Source: a bacterium (GTDB lineage Bacteria; Oederibacteriota; JAAXVQ01; JAUVAV01). Taken from it: a stretch of DNA of 64,000 nucleotides. Under the pieces are notes generated by a model, which saw only the letters and a program-made list of their open reading frames with translations, ran no database searches and was not told where the DNA came from. Below are positions 1 to 14,900 of this stretch, piece by piece. Location of the stretch: contig JAIORK010000004.1 in assembly GCA_021108215.1 (NCBI GenBank), forward strand, positions 1 through 64,000. Direction: 5' to 3'. The first letter of the stretch is position 1; the number at the start of each line of letters is the position of its first letter. A program made the translations under genes and the position numbers.

Positions 1-2971
1 CGATAATACCATTCGACCACGCAATCGCATCGTTGCGCGCCTGGGAGCGCATCTGTCTCAAGTCCGCACGATTAAGCGTATTCTGCCAGGTTTGATATGC
101 CTGGACGTCTTTCCGGAGTTCATCAAAATTCTTATGCTCTGTCGCAGCCTTGGTCTGCCAGTAGCTTTTCAGTGAACTTTCCAGCATGGCATTACGCACT
201 GCCTGACCGGTACGCAGAAAACCAATTGCGCCAATTGCCAGATAGACTCCTGAAAAAGCACTGACTGCCATGCCGGCCAATGCCGGCAGAGAATTCTCCA
301 TACCCAATCCTAAATAAGCACCCATGCCGATCAAACCAATGGCGACCACCCCTGAAATCCCGGAAGAAATGTATCCCCATAACGCCCGGAAAGGATGTTC
401 CTTCCCACCAGGTTTACTCTGCCGTTCCTGCTCAGGTTGCACTTCCTGTTCGCGCTCCCGATCAGCTTCCGTTCGGAGCACTTCTTGTTTTCTATCGATT
501 CCCGTGTCGCCCGGGGTTACCGGCTGCCTTCCCTGTACAAACGCTCTGCGCGCGCGCGATGTGGTGACACCGGCGGATTTGATCTCCCTGGCAAACATCG
601 TCTTCCAGCCCGCAATGGTATCCTGTACATTTTCATCCGGCGCAATATTCGCAAGGTATTCATTCACATTATGATACCCAAATTTATTGACAGCGACATA
701 GCGCAACACTTCAATGTCGGTATCTGAAAGCAGTTTCATATAGTTCCTTTCATTAATAAATGGAATCATGATAAACCGGCGGTCTTCACCATAAACCGCG
801 CTGGTTGATATGTTTTTATATAAATAACTTCCCCCGATATTCAAAACAATATTATACAGATCCTGATAGGTCGTGATTTCACCGGCATCTGCATGCCCGA
901 TTTTATTCAAAATTCTGCGCAAATCACTTTCCGTAACTTCATAGGTCAGCAACCCCAAACCGTTTCGCGTGGTAAGATCCTGCGAAAGAGCACTTGCCAA
1001 ATCAACCATGGAAGCACTGCGGGTATCCAAATCAGACAAAGAAGCCTCGGCATCATACGGCAGGATTTTCTCCGGCTGTGCCTGACGCAAGATATGCTGA
1101 TAAGCAGACATAAACTCCAACAAAGTTGAGTAATGCCAACCGCGGAAAAAATCCGTCATATTATCATGCCCCATATTCCGGGTAATATTTGCCATTTCTT
1201 CCATACTGATTTCTTTAAATTCGTTTCCGAGATATAGTTTCAGATCACGATTTACCGCAGTCGTAAAGCGCTCAATTGTCACAAAATTAAATTTATCCGT
1301 TTCAACCAATTCCCGGATCTGCGGGACTTCTTTGCCCAACAATCTATCAACAAACGCCTCGGCTGTAAACCAAAGTTGTTGATAATATACTTGCCGCATA
1401 TCCCAGCGGTAATCATAATTTTCACCCGGCGCATACAACATATAATTGAACTTAAACCTGTCATACGCTGGTTTATCATAAATCAAATTCACCGAACGAT
1501 GCGCCATATTAATCCCAACCGCCAGCAACCAAAAAGCCGCAATAGTCATGGAGCGGGCATTAAACATAAACCGCATAAATTTGATCGGCGCAGTAAACGG
1601 AAAAAATGCAAGATTTACAACCCGCGTCGCTGTGCGTTGCCAAAAATTCCCTTCCGTGCGCCAAAAATTCCAGATATTGGATATCCTGCGAAAAACATTT
1701 TCGCGGTTATCGCGAATACCCAAGGCCCGTCGGAGAAGACGCCCCAGCACCTGACCGAGCCGGACAAAAACCTCCAGCCCGCGCAGAAAAAACACCATAG
1801 CAACAACCAAGCCGGTGCCAATCGCAATTTCCGCTGCCAAGAACACTGCCGGCAAACGCATTTCATGCCGTGGAATATTCGACTTCTCGCCAAATCCAAG
1901 GCGCTCGGCAATCGACGGATTAAACTGATTTTTATTTAACGACGGTATTTCCCGGTTTGGCGACCAAAGCACCGCGCCATTGGCCATCCGCCCCATGCGT
2001 TTCCATCCAGCCATGGCCAACAGAGTATCATAGCGTGATTCATTCGGATGGGTCATGACTACGCCAACACGATAGCGTTCCGGCTGAGAAACAATTTTCC
2101 TGAGTAAATAAACCAGATTATGCTTCTTACCCAGAGAATCACCTATTAATTCAGGATCTGAAACCTGAAAAAAATCAACCATAGATGATAAACGCTTCAC
2201 ACCATGGAAACGCGGTTCGCGATTGGGTGTCAGGGTTGTATAACCAAAATTGATATCCGGTCCATATCCCATCCCCATATCCAAAAAGTAATAATAATAT
2301 CCCGGTGCAACCGACTGCTTTTTCCCACCAACTTGCGTGTATTGATTCGGATCCGCATCCAAAACCGACCCATACAAACCATGCCAGGGAGCTTTTCCCG
2401 TGGTGGCCGGATTCACATCAACACCGTACTCAACACTGGATGGTTTGCCAATCACATTGGCTGCCGGACCCACGCCGGGCAACACTTTCCCCGGACCTTC
2501 CAGTCCCACTTCCTTGTACATATAGCGGCTGCCTTCAAATGAGGGAAATTGCACATACCCGCCGGTAACCAGCTGGGGATTGGCTGTTGACATAAGACGC
2601 GCATTGGCCACCATCTGGGCATGACTATTGAAACCGTATTGCCCCTTTGTCTCCACTCCCAGTTCAACAACAAATTCACGCGCGCCGCTTCGTATCTCCT
2701 CCGGTAAAATGGTTTGCAAGTCATACAAGTTAAACCCTTCAACAATCGTCGGATTCAATTTAAATGATTGACCGGTCTGCACATCAATCAATGTAACGTA
2801 CCCGTATGCCAGATTGGACATCTGATCAACGTTTACTTCCATATAGCGCATTTTTGCCGGATCAAAAACCACCCGACGGTAAACCGCACCATAAGAATTT
2901 TTCGGATCATTCCCTTTAATTTTCATATAAACTTTTTCATCCCCTGCTTTTGTCACCAGTTGAACATCCGC
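1..2971 (-). CDS. Continuation of giant protein A after a frameshift (3' end outside window)
   Basis: This frame has no stop from 2971 to the left edge, about 990 codons. Its translation is closely similar to giant protein B from about residue 3930 to 4890: a short beta-rich stretch, a Tyr-rich segment (PGYYYYFLDMG), a TM near 1780-1880, a second TM near 1500-1560, a helical region, and an HPFRA-type two-TM module near 400 whose DAIAWSNG motif lies at the window edge. It begins where giant gene A stops (TGA at 2953-2955) and overlaps it by 19 bases in the -1 frame. The similarity to B runs straight across the junction, so this is most likely the rest of gene A, separated by an indel of one base or a few bases. 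If it were translated on its own, GTG at 2956 or ATG at 2926 (AGGGG about 14 bases upstream) would be the possible starts, but neither is convincing. The protein has no secretion signal at this start. Function unknown. Confidence 0.85.
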
Positions 2972-5900
2972 TCATAGCGCGACCGCAATGTGGAAACATA
3001 CTGCTCATCCGTATAGTACCAAGCACCCATCGTGGTCAGGTTGATGACATCCTGATTAATCCCCCCCAACGCTTTTCCGGACATGGCCAACATGCGTGAG
3101 ATCGTAATCGTCTGGCCGGCATTACTCACATGCTCAGGCATATAGGGGGTCCCCGGTTTATGATATTTGCTGATGACACCAAATTCCAGCCAGCAATTAC
3201 TGCTAAAAATCCCATCAAGATCAAAACGATAAGTTCCAGGAGCATTAATTTTCATTTTCGGTGAGATTGCCTTCCCATCGGCATTGTTGATCACGAGATA
3301 GCCTGAAGAAGTCATCTCATCCACCGTCACTTCAATCCAGCGGTTGGAAGGATCTATTTTCAATTGACGCAACACTGTTCCGGAACCGTTTTTCTTTTGA
3401 AAGGCATTGATTTCAGCTTCACTCATCATACCCAACTTTGCTGCCGTCATCTCTTCCCGCGCGCCGCGAATCACCAATCGATTTTGTTGATCAATCCGTT
3501 GTTCAACACCATTAGCTTCCCAAGGCATAAAATAATTTTCCGCATTATATGCCCATGCGCCATTGCGAATTAAATCAACGCCACGCTGTTCCGAATCACT
3601 CGCGCGGATAATTTCCATAGAATCAATCACAACACGCTGGCCGGCATTGGTTTGTTGCTGCGGTGTTGCCGGTTCCTTCGACTCAGGATCACGCCACTGT
3701 GAATTAACACCGATTTCAATTGGAATCATCAACGAACCAAGCTGGGCATCCAACTGACGGTGCCGCTGCCCGGATATTCTTCCCCATTTTTCATCTATCA
3801 AATCATGTTCCGCTTTCAGGGACACGCGCAAGGCTTTACGCTGCTGTGTTTCGTAAGCAAGTAATTTTTGATTCGCCCGGTTGTATTCCACGCGCGGCAC
3901 TTCTCCCGAATAGCGGCTTGCCAGCGCATCATATGCCTGCTTTGTGCGCCACCGCAAATCGCTTTCCAATTGTTTCCATCTGGGTTTGGCATTATTTTCC
4001 AAAGCATTATGTTCCGCTTGCGCTTCTCTGCGAATAACATCATCCACAAGTGTGCGGTGGAGGTGTTTAATCGTCGCTTCATCCACTCGCCCCTCTCCGA
4101 CTTGTTCATAAATATTTTGCGGAATAATATCTTTTAAGTTGAAGTAATAAACTCCCGGTTGATTAATCGGCAAAGGTGTAGAATATATTTTTGTATATTT
4201 TGTTCCATCGTGATCATAATGTATATTGATATACATGGAACTCGTCACTTCTTTAACCTCCATCCGGAGCATATTGAAACCCTTGCCGTTTAAACGTGTA
4301 TGTAACAAGACGCCACCATATTTCCGATGTTCCTCAGAATCCTGACCCGAACGTGTTCCAACGACTGTGAGACGGGTTCCGCCCTGACCGTTATCCGCCA
4401 ACACAACATCAGCACCATAGCTCTGAAACTCTTCCGGGGTCACTCCGGAAGGCAATAATGCCACACGATTTTCCTTTTCCATTGATGGCATTAAATTATT
4501 AAACCGGGATTGACTCACCCGATCATAATAGTCCGCTTCAGAAAGCACCTGGTATTTTTGCCAGTTGGCTATCAAATTTTCCAGTGGAAATTGTTTCGGA
4601 TCCCAGCGGCCAAAAATCTGCTCAAAACCACTAACAATGGTCGCTAACTGATCCAAAGTAAACCGCCGCTTCAAATCCGGTGTCATATATTGCTCTAAAT
4701 TATACCTACCCATAACCTGTTGGTTGTTCAGGCGGCCGATAATCAACCGGGGGTCCCGTTCACCCGCATTCCAGGCTGCCAACAATCCCAGAACACCTTC
4801 ATTGGGATTGGACGACGGATTGAAACGCAGCAACAAGTCGCGCATTGTCGGCTTGGTATAATTCAATTTATACATCCACTGCATCATGGGCACCAACAGA
4901 TCCATCCAGATCGAACTGCCACCGCCTTTGGCCGGCAATCCCGGTGCATAAAACCCGAGTTTTTCAGAAATTTCCAGACATTGCCGAATTTGTTCAGACG
5001 TCAGCTTCTCCCGATAATTCCCCTCATGAATATAATCATCGCTGGTTACTGATTCATTTAAATAGGCATAATAAACATCCCCAATCAAACGGGTCAATGT
5101 CGCTTTATTATGATAGAGCACAAAGAACCATTCTTCAAAACCGGAAGCTTCCTGGTCAATAACACGCCGCATTTCACTTGGCGAAATTTCGCCCTTGATA
5201 CCCTGCTTGGCAAGCTCGCGATTCACTTCAATACAAATACCCGGCAGATCCGGTTTGGGATCTACAAATTGGCCGCTGATGCGGCGGCGAATCAACTCCA
5301 ACAGACGGTCACCGGGCGAATAATTAAAAAAGCGGCGACGCACGGTCGAAACCATCTCCACCTCAATCTGGAGGGCATTGTACGTTGCCAGATAGGTCTC
5401 CAGATTCATTCCCGGATGATTCAACGCTATTACGCGCTCAAAATTTTCCTCTGCCATATTGATGGAAGGATGGCTGCAAAATTCAGAAATATCCTGCTTC
5501 GCAAGCATTCCATCCTCACGCATCACCAAATCTGCGGGTCCAACCCACGCTTGCCACTCAGCATCAAAGATAGCTCCCCTAAATTCAAGTGCTGCCTCGT
5601 TCCAGCCGCCCTGCCAGGCATGGATCCACTCCATACTGCTCTTGCGCGCTTTCCAGCGCGTGACAAGCTCTGTGAGCGATTCAGTAGAATGATAAGGCAG
5701 AAAAGAACCGAGGTCACCGCGAATCGGCTGCACCAAACGGTTGGCTGGAATATTAATCCAATACTGGTAGAGCCAGAGTTTGACCCGGTTGTAGAGGGTC
5801 GACCGTTTGCCCATCACATCTTTTTCACGCGTATCCTCCAACTCAACCATCATCAACAAAGCCGTAAGTGAAATATTATGTTCCCGGCAAAATGCCTTGA

Positions 5901-8900
5901 GGTTTAATTTATTAAATGTAAGATATTTTTTTGCCATGACCGGATGTCGGCTTTCTACACTGATTTTATCTATCACCGCCTGATTGGCCAACGGTCCCAA
6001 AGCTTCCATTTCCACCCGCACATCACTTATCCCCTGCCCGGCCAACGGAATCCGTGCCTGGCGGCAAAGCTGATAAAGATCAAGCCGGGTCTCGCCGGCA
6101 AAAAAATAAAACGGATTTTCCAAACGTATTTCCTGTCCATCCACAAATACTTTGGCACGCAAATAGGCCTGGCCAACCGGCAAATCCACACGTAAAAAAG
6201 GCGTTTTAATGATATCAACCTTGTGTTCGACGGTCTGAACACGTTTTCCCTGGAGCGTCTCCATGGCCAGTTTTTCCGCGAGTGTTACTTGAAGTGCATT
6301 GGTGCGGGTTGTCCGGTTTCCATTAACTATCTTCACTTCTTCCACAATCACTGACGCATTTTGATCCGGCAAGGTTCGCGTGTAATCGGTCTCCGTCACA
6401 CCGATTTCCAAAGTAAAATAATGACCCCACTGTTGCATGTTGGCAGGCAGATAATGGGCCAGATCAAACACAAATTCACCATCAACGTGCGTGTCCAGTT
6501 GTAAACGGATCTGTTGGCCTGTCTCCGCATGGGTTAAAACCGCATACCATTGCCCAGTGACATCCCGTACTTTAATGCTAACCTCGGCATGTTGGTTGAG
6601 ATCAACCTGGAAACTTTGCTTGGTAACCATACCGCCGTAATTCTGATCTCCGGTTCGCTCAATTTTCAAACCATCATCCAGCGGCAGCATGGTGATACGC
6701 TCGCCTGCCGGGGTCCAAATCCCGCTAATCGCATCCGTTTTCGTCAGCATCTCTTGCGAAAAAAGCTGAATGGTTTCACCATGAACGCGGTTGTAACCAT
6801 TCATCTCAGAAGGCGTCTGTATAGGCGCACTGGGACGACTGACTTCCTTGATATCCGTAAAATCCGTACCCACATAAGATATCCCGATGGTGTTCATACC
6901 ACTCCTCAGGCTCCCGGCCCCATCAAACACCCCGATTTTTTCATCCCCCATATCATTGAGTGCCCAAATTAAACCGCCGGCAATGTCGGTTTTATAAATT
7001 TCCCTAAACACACGATGGATAAAGTCTCCGGCCGCACCGCTCTCCGTCGTGGCGTAATCAACACCAAATTGTTCAAATAGGATTGGACGGATATTTCCGG
7101 TTTTATGCATAAATTCCTTGGCTTTCATAATCAAGGCTTGAGGAGAATCCAGCCGGCCGCCGGTATGCAAAGCAAAAACATCCACATAAGTCATATCAAG
7201 ATAGTTAAATGTTTCCGGTTTCGACGATCCGGCAATCACCAGGTGGTTGGGGTCGGTGGCTTTAAGATGCCGGGCAATGGTATTATGCCAGACAGCTGCT
7301 TCTTTCATCGTAGGATATTCACCCGGCACACCGTGCAAATAAACATCCAAATCCATTTCATTGGTGACACCCCACCCGAATATCCGTGAATCATCTTTAA
7401 ATTCTCCCACAATTTGTGTCACATGACGCTTCGCCTTCTCAACATCACCATACTCGCGTTCATTGGGAAACAGCGTAAACTGGACCTTCATCCCATAACG
7501 GTCCGCAATCTCAACAAACTGACGCATACGTTGAAGCATGGCAGGATCCACTTTATCTTTGCCAAATTCCTCGTAATGCACAAAGGTGCGAATCAGATTA
7601 ATCCCCACCTGGCTGGACCGGCTCAATTCTTTCTCAATCAACGCGGGGTTCCATTCCGTCCACATTTTTTCATAAGCATGCTTGGACGGATAATAATTAG
7701 CTCCCTTAATTTTTACGACCGTGCCATTAATGGAAATCTGGTCCGGTTCGGCGCGATTGACTGCTGCAAAACCTTCCGGCACAGACTCAGATGTTCCAAA
7801 GAGGCGTTCCGAGATCGAGTTGAGTCGTTCTCCCGGCAACCCGGTGGTTTTACTGATATCTGCAGAAACATCCGGTTTTTGATCACGATAGGGACTGATT
7901 TTATTCAACAATCCGCGGGAAATATCCACCAACGGCTGCATGGTTATCCCGATGATAATCTGGACAAAACGGGTTTGTCCCAGAGGCGCCAAAAACATAA
8001 ACGCGATTGCAATCATGCTGACACCGGCACGGGTAATCCCCCAAAAGGCGCTGCGTACAAAATCAGTCAGAATCCAATACTGCATACCGTGTCTGCGCAG
8101 CCGCTCATGTTGAACGCCTGTGCTCCGGAGTCGACCGGTACGCCAGGCATACGTTAACATCCCAAGTGCGAGCACCACCAAACCGATACTCACCGGCAAG
8201 GCCGTATTGAAGCTGGTGATTTCCGCCATCCCGATGCCAATAATACCGGTAAGCAGAATTCCAACAATTGTTACAAAATCCACCAAGCGCTTCCCCTTAC
8301 GCGCCCGACCGATCTCAGCGGGTGCCAATTGGGAAAAATCCTCATTTCCAATTTGGCTAAATTGCTGCCACAGGGTTTCATCCACACCAAGCTTATTTTG
8401 TTCGCCTGCTTCACCAACAGAATATTTATTCGCAATCTTTTGTGCATCACGTAAATATTCCTGTTTATGATCTGAACCCAGTTCATCAACATTTGTTTTT
8501 CTCAGGTTCTTACTCGCTTGAACAAAACGCCGCATGATAGTTGTATATACATTAAACGCACGCCGCACTTCCCGCCAGGCAGCCGCATTTTGGTTATAAG
8601 CACGGCTAACCGCTTTTTCCAGTTTAGGATCAACTTTTCCGTCAGTACCTGCCCGGCGCCAGGCTTTGTCCAAAACTTCTTCCACACGATTTTGACGCAG
8701 CTCCATCTCTTCCGCACGCTGGCGTGCAATCATCATTGTATGCAGGGCAACAGCCAATTCTTTATCTGCTTTGCCCACAATACCAAGCGCTTGGTCCAGA
8801 CTCATCATTTCCCGCGAAATCAATTCTTCCAGCGGTGCCTGTCGTCCCCGGATAATTCTTCCAATAAAAGGTATTTTGGTCGCCGCCAACCATGGAATAT

Positions 8901-11900
8901 TGATGATCGTGCTGAAATTCAAAATAAAATCAACAACACCCCCGCCTTTTATTTCAGCCAAAATAGCCCGGGCCTCGCCCATCCCTTTTTCACCATGTAC
9001 GCGCTCATGCCGCAAAATGGAATCAAGCTGGCGCCGGGTAAACCAATCATTGGAATCAAGCAACCGTTCGGAAACCCGGTATTCTCCTGTCGCCACATCA
9101 TAAGCTGCCAAAGGTTGGTTCTGCTGCAAGGCTCGAAAAGCACTCGCCCATCCCCGTTCCTGACGAATCGGCACCACTCGAAGTCCGGTTCGTTGTTCAA
9201 TCGCAGCAACTTTTTCGTCCAGCGTCAGTGCCTTCCACTTCAGGTTGGCAAACAATCTCAAAAAACCAGAACGAACCACAAAATATTTACTCACTTCCAC
9301 CATATAAAAAATCGTTGCCATTGCCGCCGGTAAAAATAAATACCAGTCTCCCCCTACAAAAAATTGATAGGCAACTGTCGCCACAGCAATCAAAACCGGA
9401 ACAAACATCCGGGGTGTTTCCTTAGGCTGCTGGGTAATCACAGATAAATGATCGAACGTCACATTGGGACGACTGGCTTGTTTTGTCTTCGCTGTACCGA
9501 TTTCAAGTGTAATCGTATGTTCACCGGTTTGCATATCACCGGGCAGATGAGCACGAATATCATAATAAAACCGCCCGGTTTGATCCGTGTCCATTTGAAT
9601 ACGCGCATACCAATCCGGTTTCTCCGGTGAGCGTAAAATCAAATACCAACGTCCTTTAACAAATGTCACATTAAGATCAATCCACTGCTGCTGATCCATA
9701 TTCAATTTAATTTGGTTCTGTCCGGGCGTTAACCCCTGTAAAATAACGCCGCCGAATGTAGCTTCCTGATCAACCTGAATTCTGGCTTGATCCTTCCCCA
9801 CGCGCTCAATACTGCCCTTATTGGCCGAAAACACAGAGATATCATTTCTTCCTTCTCCAATTACCGTTTGCACCGAACGCCGAGTGCCTGTCTGACGCGT
9901 GATATCAACATCACCCGAAATAAGTGCGAGCTCATCAAACGTCATGGCGGCATTTTTACTCGCATCTGTCCGGGAAACACCAATTTCAAATACAAATGTG
10001 TGCTTCCCGGTTCTCAATTCCTGTAATGCTTCCGGGATGTAATCGGATAAGCGATAGTAAAAAGTCCCCTTCCGGGTCGTATCAATCTGAACCCGTTGAT
10101 ACCATCCCGGTTTTTCCGGCGAACGCAAAATTAAATACCAGCGGCCTTCAACGTCATTCACATTGATTTTCAGCCACTGAGAAATATCCATATCCAGTTC
10201 AATAGGTTTACTCAGCTCAATGGCGCCGTAATTCGGTGTCCCGGGACGCTTAATTGTAAACTGGTTATTTTCACCAATCTCTAAAACCGCTTGCTTTTCA
10301 GTAAACAACAATGAGTCACTTTTTTGCGGACTCACCAGAACATTGATATATGAACTACTATGACGTTGCTCGCCCAACCCCTTTAACACCGGACGTGCCA
10401 CTTGAATTAATCTGCGCCAATCAGTTCCCTGGTAAAAATCGCGTATAATGGCGGAAGCCCCGCGCGGCCTGCCCTCCTTGTCAATAATGCCATAGGTCTG
10501 ATCATCAATGTCATTGAGCGCCCAGACCATAAAACCGGAAATATCGGATTTTTTTACCGCGCTCATCGCCTGACGGAAAAATTTACCTGACTGCAACCCG
10601 GGAACTGCTTCCTTTTTAAAATCGACACCCAATTCTTCAAATAAAATCGGAGCCGTGATACCCTTGTCCCGCATCGTGCGCTGCGCTGTGGCAATCATGC
10701 CGTCAACTGCATCACCATAAGCGCCGACATGCAGCGAATAAACATCTATATGAGTCGGATCAAGCAACCCGATCCAGCCGGGACGCGATGTCGCGGCAAT
10801 CACAATATGATTGGGATCAATTGACTTTATAAATCGCGCCATCTCGTTGTGCCAGGCAATCCCAAGTTTTTCCAAACCCTGATCCTGCGGATTGTTTTCA
10901 ATATGCAGATCCAGTTCATTGGTAACGCCCCACCCGAGAACACGCGAATCATTTTTAAAGCGCTCCAACACCGCCCGGACATGGGCCTGCATATTCGGCC
11001 AATTATCCTTATGATAGTTGCGGTGCATTGGAAAAAATGTAAACTGGACTTTCAGCCCATAACGATCGGCAATTTCCAAAAACTGATCCATCCGCCTCAG
11101 CATTGCCGGATCAACCTGATCTTTGCCGAATTCTTCATAATGGATAAAGGTTCGAATAGAGTTGATTCCCAACCCGGGACAGCGCGACAATTCCTGTTCA
11201 ATCAATTCCGGGTTCCACTGCGACCACATCTTCCCCCAGCCATGTTGGGAAGGATAATAGTTGGCACCCTTGATTTTCACCACCACACCCTCTGCCGAAA
11301 GTTGCGTAGGATGATCGGGATCAATTTGCACAAACGACTTAGTGGTTGCGCTGATATTAACATCCAACCGATGGCCCCAGTTGGGGTTAATGCTGTAAAG
11401 CGTCTCGCGCAAAATATCCACAACAGAATTGGGCATATTACGAATAACCGTCCCGAGCAAACCATTCATGGTCTGCGGGAAAAGACTGAAAGACATTGCC
11501 ACCAGCGTGATACTACCCACCAAACTAAAAAAGACCCTGCGGGCCATACCGGTCAGACGCCCGGTCTGCGCAACTTTCTCAGCTTTAAGCACCGCAATAT
11601 TACCCAGCCGTTTTAACAATTCTGGTCTCACGCCGGTTTGTGTTTCAACGCTTGCTTCCCCTGCGGAAAGTGCCTCTGCAAATACAATGGCGCGTGCCAT
11701 CACCTCCCGCTTTTGGCCGGGCATAAAGCGTTCAGCATGTGTTGCCTGTACCGACTCCGCCGCACTGACAAAACGATCCAACCGGGTTGTATACTGGGTA
11801 AATGCCTGATAAATCGCCAGCCGGTCTTTCTCGTTCATCTCCGTTTTGGCGGTATACTCATCAAGTAATGCTTGAGAAACCGGCCGCTGCTGTTTTTGTG

Positions 11901-14900
11901 CCTGGGTCCGTTCCTGTTCCAGCGCCAACAATGCCTCGGTTTTCAATTGTGCTGATTGAACGAACATCGCTTCTGCTGCATTGACGCCTTCCAATGCGCG
12001 GGAAATAACGGTCTCACTTTCACCAATTTGTACAATTGCTGTCTGGAGCTGTGTCCCATCTTGATCAACGAGGGTGGTGCCGGTCTTCATTCTCGTACCA
12101 ATTCGATTCATTACACCAAGCGCCATGGACCAGGGAATATTTAAAAGCGTGCTAAAATTAAGCATAAGATCCGTCAGTCCACCGCCCCAAACTTCCGCCA
12201 AAATGGCACGTGTCTCGCTGGCACCGCGTTTGGCATGAGCTTGTTCATGACGCAAAAACGAACTCAATTGGCGTTGCATAAACCACTGATCGGAATCAAG
12301 CAAGCGTTCCGAAACCGCATAGGTATCATCATTGGGATTATACGCTGTCAGCGGTTTCCCGCTCCGCCAGGCACGCCAGGCATTGAAAATACCCGGCGCC
12401 TGTTCCATGACCCGCACCCGAATTCCGGTACGATTTTCAATCGCATCTATTTTTTGTGATTGGGTCATTTTCTTCCAGGCGTCACTGGCGCCGCTTTTAG
12501 CAATCCCGGAATTTAAATAAAGGTATTTCCCCACCTCAACTGCCAAAAATACCGCCGTCAGTAATGCCGGCAATAGATACAGCCAGTTATTACCTGCCAA
12601 ATACTGCAACCCCAGACCTGCCAATGCCGCCAGAAAAGGCACGGAAAGTCGCGGAACAGCTTTTTCCATGACAGGTGTTGTTGCCAAATTCACGCCATAA
12701 CTCTCCGTCCGCAAAACCAACTCCGCCCGCAATTCAGCGTATTTCAAAAATGCATCCGTCGCCTTGCTTTTCGCCTCAATATAGGCTGCGACATAAGGCA
12801 GCAATTTCTGCGCTTCTTCCGGTGTCCCGGCATTAAAACTTTTACGCGCCGCTTCCAACGACTGCTCAGCCTGATTTAACTGAAGACGCGCCTGATTATA
12901 TATCCGGGCCTGATCATTAATTTTCCCTTCCAACTCCGAGAGTTCACCTTGCACTTGATTTCTCACCGCCTGTGCCGAAGCCAGATCAATCTGATTTCGG
13001 AGATCCGCAATACTCCCATCCATAATGTGGTCGCCGGAAAACCGAAGAATCAAATTCACTGCCAGGCGGCGGCTGAACATATGTTCATCCGTGGTCTGAA
13101 TATCGATCTGATTCATCCGTGCCTGGATGCTCACATCTGGGATAATCCCGGTTACAAAAGCAGGCAGAATCGAACCCGTGCCTTGCGCATCCGTCATAAT
13201 ATCGCGAAGCCGCGGATCATTTTCCGTCGCCAGGTGAAGTGCCTGCTCAATCTCCTGATCAAACCCGGTACTTGACAACAGCGCACCCGCATCACCCGTG
13301 GGTGTATACGAAAAATGAATATGCGTGCCAAAAATATTAGAAAGTTCTGCTTTGGCCCATGCCAGGGCCTCCTGCCGCTCCAACAATTGTTTCCGTGCCG
13401 AGCTGTGTTTAAAGCTAATCGCTGCATCTGATGGATTTTGATCCCGCAAACGCGTCCAACTTGTCAGCTCATTTTCCGCCAGCTTGACCATCTCACTTTG
13501 AAGTGCCAAGTTGTAATAAGCACGAAGACCCGCCACCCATTTTTCATGCACCACCCGGTCCCGGTCCATGCGGCTCTCAAATGCCTGGTGACGCGCATTT
13601 TGGATCTGAGAAAGATAGGCCGGCGACCAGTCAATTTGTCCTGTCATGGCTTGATACTCGTTTTTAACCGTCATCGGCCTGCCATCCGGATTGGTAAATG
13701 TCTGACCGGCTGCTCCCAACGGCGCCAACAAGGACAGTGTAAACAGCGACGGATCATTAATTCGCGCCTGCGCCACCTTAAAACTATTTTCAGCGAAAAT
13801 AACCGCATCGGACCCCTCAACCAGCGGGGTTAATAATTCAATCATTTTCGCCGGGTCGGTAACATCAATCGCTACGGTTTGTACTTCGGTTGTCACCATC
13901 TCCGGTCTGCCGCCAAACTGACTCAAATACAACGCTGCCCGGGATTGGTTCCCCTGAAAATACGTAAGTTCCAGTTTCCGGTAATTAACCTGGATTCGTT
14001 TAAAATCAAGCTCACTAAAACCAATTTTGCCTGCATCAAAATCACGCTGGGCCTGACGATACTGCTCCTGGGCCAACACCACCATGCGTTGGGCAATACG
14101 CAATTTTTCAGTACTGTACCGGTAAATTTCGGCAAATGCCCGCCGCTTATTGGCCAGTTCATTTTCTACCTGGTGAATCTGGTTCTCAACCTTGGCCAGT
14201 TCCAATTCCGCCCATGTCTGCTGTGATTTTTTCGAACCACCGCCAAAGGGAATCGAAATCCCGCCATAGATCGAGGCATCATTGACATAAGCATCATAGC
14301 CAATACCCACTTTCCACTGTGCGCCGGTCTTGTTTTTCTCTGCTGCGACCTGAGCTGTCAGCTGACGTTGATGCGCCCGGAGCAACTCAAGAAATGCTTC
14401 GGGATTATGCCCCTGATTGCGCAGGGCCGCACCAATGCCGCCCGGCATCTGCTCTAAAAGTGTTTGCGGGTTGTCCACTGTCAAATTTGTACCGGCAGGC
14501 AGTTGTGCCAGGCGGCAGTACTCAGCTTTTGCCAGATCCACTTCCAGCTTAATCTGTGCCAGCAGGGACTCCCCATACGCAATCTGGTCCTGCTCGGCCC
14601 GCGCAAAGAAAGGTTTGTTGTTCTGCTCTGCATCCTGGCGACGCTGCTCAAATCCGATTTTAGACTGTTTCACAATCTCAGACTGCGCTTCAAACCGGGC
14701 CGCCAATTCAAGCACACGAAGATAGGCCTCCGCCGTTGCCACCATGGTTTGGTCCTGCACCACCTTGACCCCGGCCTGCCGCTCCAATACTTTCAGCCGG
14801 GCCGCCCGTTCAGATGCCTCTGTTCCGCTAAAACTCAGTGCACCGGAAAGTTCAAGATTTGCGCCATAGCGGTAGCCCTCATCACCCGTAATCCGGGTAC

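Noticed and set aside
2953-2980. Programmed -1 ribosomal frameshift at the end of giant gene A
   Set aside because: The 19-base overlap has no slippery heptamer or homopolymer; an indel explains it better.
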